In this document: in pieces, positions 63,220 through 64,000 of the stretch
Layout: each line of letters begins with the position of its first letter
Position numbering within the stretch: the first letter of the stretch is position 1
NCBI RefSeq assembly: GCF_031755915.1
Contig: NC_083390.1
Coordinates: 22,312,501 to 22,376,500 of the forward strand
Source of the DNA: Ziziphus jujuba
Lineage: Eukaryota; Streptophyta; Magnoliopsida; Rosales; Rhamnaceae
Reading direction: 5' to 3'
DNA: 64,000 nucleotides
The notes under the pieces: generated by a model
Told to the model about the DNA's origin: nothing
The model's input: only the letters and a program-made list of their open reading frames with translations
Databases searched by the model: none
Made by a program: the position numbers and the translations under genes

Positions 63220-64000
63220 TTTTTCATAATCATGTCTTAGAGTGCTTTGCTGTTGTTCTTCCATACTTATTAAGAACATATGGATTCACAAATGGTAGAC
63301 AAATGGTAAAATGTTGTCTCAGGAGCCACCCCAACGCCACTTTGTTACCTTACCATTACAACCAATTTGGCTTCAAGCTGACATGCGAGGTCCCCAAACA
63401 TAAAATACTAATCAAGGTTGCAGGATGCTGCAGGAGAATTGTAATGTGTTCTGTTTATAATGAAATGGGTAATTGCTGTTTATGGTGCTTTGATTTCAGA
63501 TAATTGGTTTAAGCTGTCATTGTAAAGAAGTTAAAAATTCCAAAGGTGAAAAGTATTGCTTGTGTTTCTGTGCTTGTCTCCATATTTATTCATGATGTTT
63601 CGGCCCAGGACTTGCTAAATTAGATCCATACTGGTTAAGAATGCAAGTTAGAGTAGGCCTAATTAGAGTTGACCTGCTTTTACCAGAAAAAATTTGAGTT
63701 GATCTGCTAAATAGAATTTATTAGATGGACTCCAAATAGTTACTCCCATGGTGGAAAGGCATTGTCCAGTTTGCCTTGAAATCTAATATTTCTCAATTAT
63801 TTTGATATGAATTATTTTTTAGTTATAGAAATGATGAGAAATACACCTTGGTAAATAGTAAGGATTAATGAATCAATTTCACTACAAAGTAACATCGTAG
63901 CTGTTAAGCAAATTACACAGGAGCACAGTTGTCTAGAATTAAAATTGAAAGGAATTTCAGTCTGTCATTTTCAAAGTTTTTAACAATAAAAAATTTAGGC
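63220..64000. other. 3' flank of the FLX-like gene
   Basis: 3' UTR followed by AT-rich DNA to the window end. Open frames around 63220-63500 show no recognisable domain. Confidence 0.5.

Noticed and set aside
63216..63503. 95-residue frame after the FLX-like stop
   Set aside because: In the expected 3' UTR; no ATG at its start and no recognisable domain.
1..64000. tRNA, rRNA, known microRNA, CRISPR or bacterial-type operon
   Set aside because: No tRNA A/B-box pair with an acceptor stem, no rRNA segment, no familiar microRNA and no spaced direct-repeat array was seen by eye. A dedicated RNA search could still find a small RNA.

Overview
The window is eukaryotic nuclear DNA from a flowering plant, almost certainly a eudicot. 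It is AT-rich, with GT-AG introns, many poly-A/T tracts and (TA)n microsatellites, and a complete nuclear rbcS gene with two introns and a chloroplast transit peptide. The species cannot be named from the sequence; a woody rosid is only a guess. No bacterial, organellar, CRISPR or viral locus was found.

Layout. 1-4.1 kb: long pyrimidine-rich leader and a three-exon gene of a plant-specific uncharacterised family (+). 7.8-8.3 kb: small intronless gene for a His-rich, Trp-rich unknown protein (+). 9.1-15.6 kb: decayed Ty1/copia retrotransposon (-) with one uninterrupted frame carrying six stop codons, unequal LTRs, a 5-bp target duplication and an ACGT-rich repeat array in its leader. 17.4-27.3 kb: 18-exon BTB/BACK/LRR gene matching FBL11 (+). 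28.05-29.42 kb: rbcS (-), convergent with FBL11 and preceded by an I-box/G-box/I-box promoter. 34.7-38.05 kb: four-helix DUF1218 membrane protein (+). 43.6-43.9 kb: CLE peptide precursor with Cys in place of the usual central Gly (+). 49.2-50.1 kb: class II LOB-domain factor, LBD40-like (+). 51.1-52.2 kb: non-autonomous hAT-like element with perfect terminal repeats and a target duplication. 54.5-56.7 kb: one-B-box CONSTANS-like factor with a CCT domain (-). 60.5-63.2 kb: FLX-like coiled-coil gene (+) with an in-frame TGA at codon 24.

The genes do not form a pathway; this is an ordinary gene-plus-transposon plant segment in which each gene has its own promoter. The most notable points are the Cys-substituted CLE peptide, the FLX-like nonsense codon, the structure of the copia element and its ACGT array, the hAT-like element, and repeated short tandem duplications (46-182 bp) in introns and intergenic DNA. 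Exon limits were deduced by hand from reading frame and splice dinucleotides and have no transcript support. Introns are quoted in the evidence of each gene.
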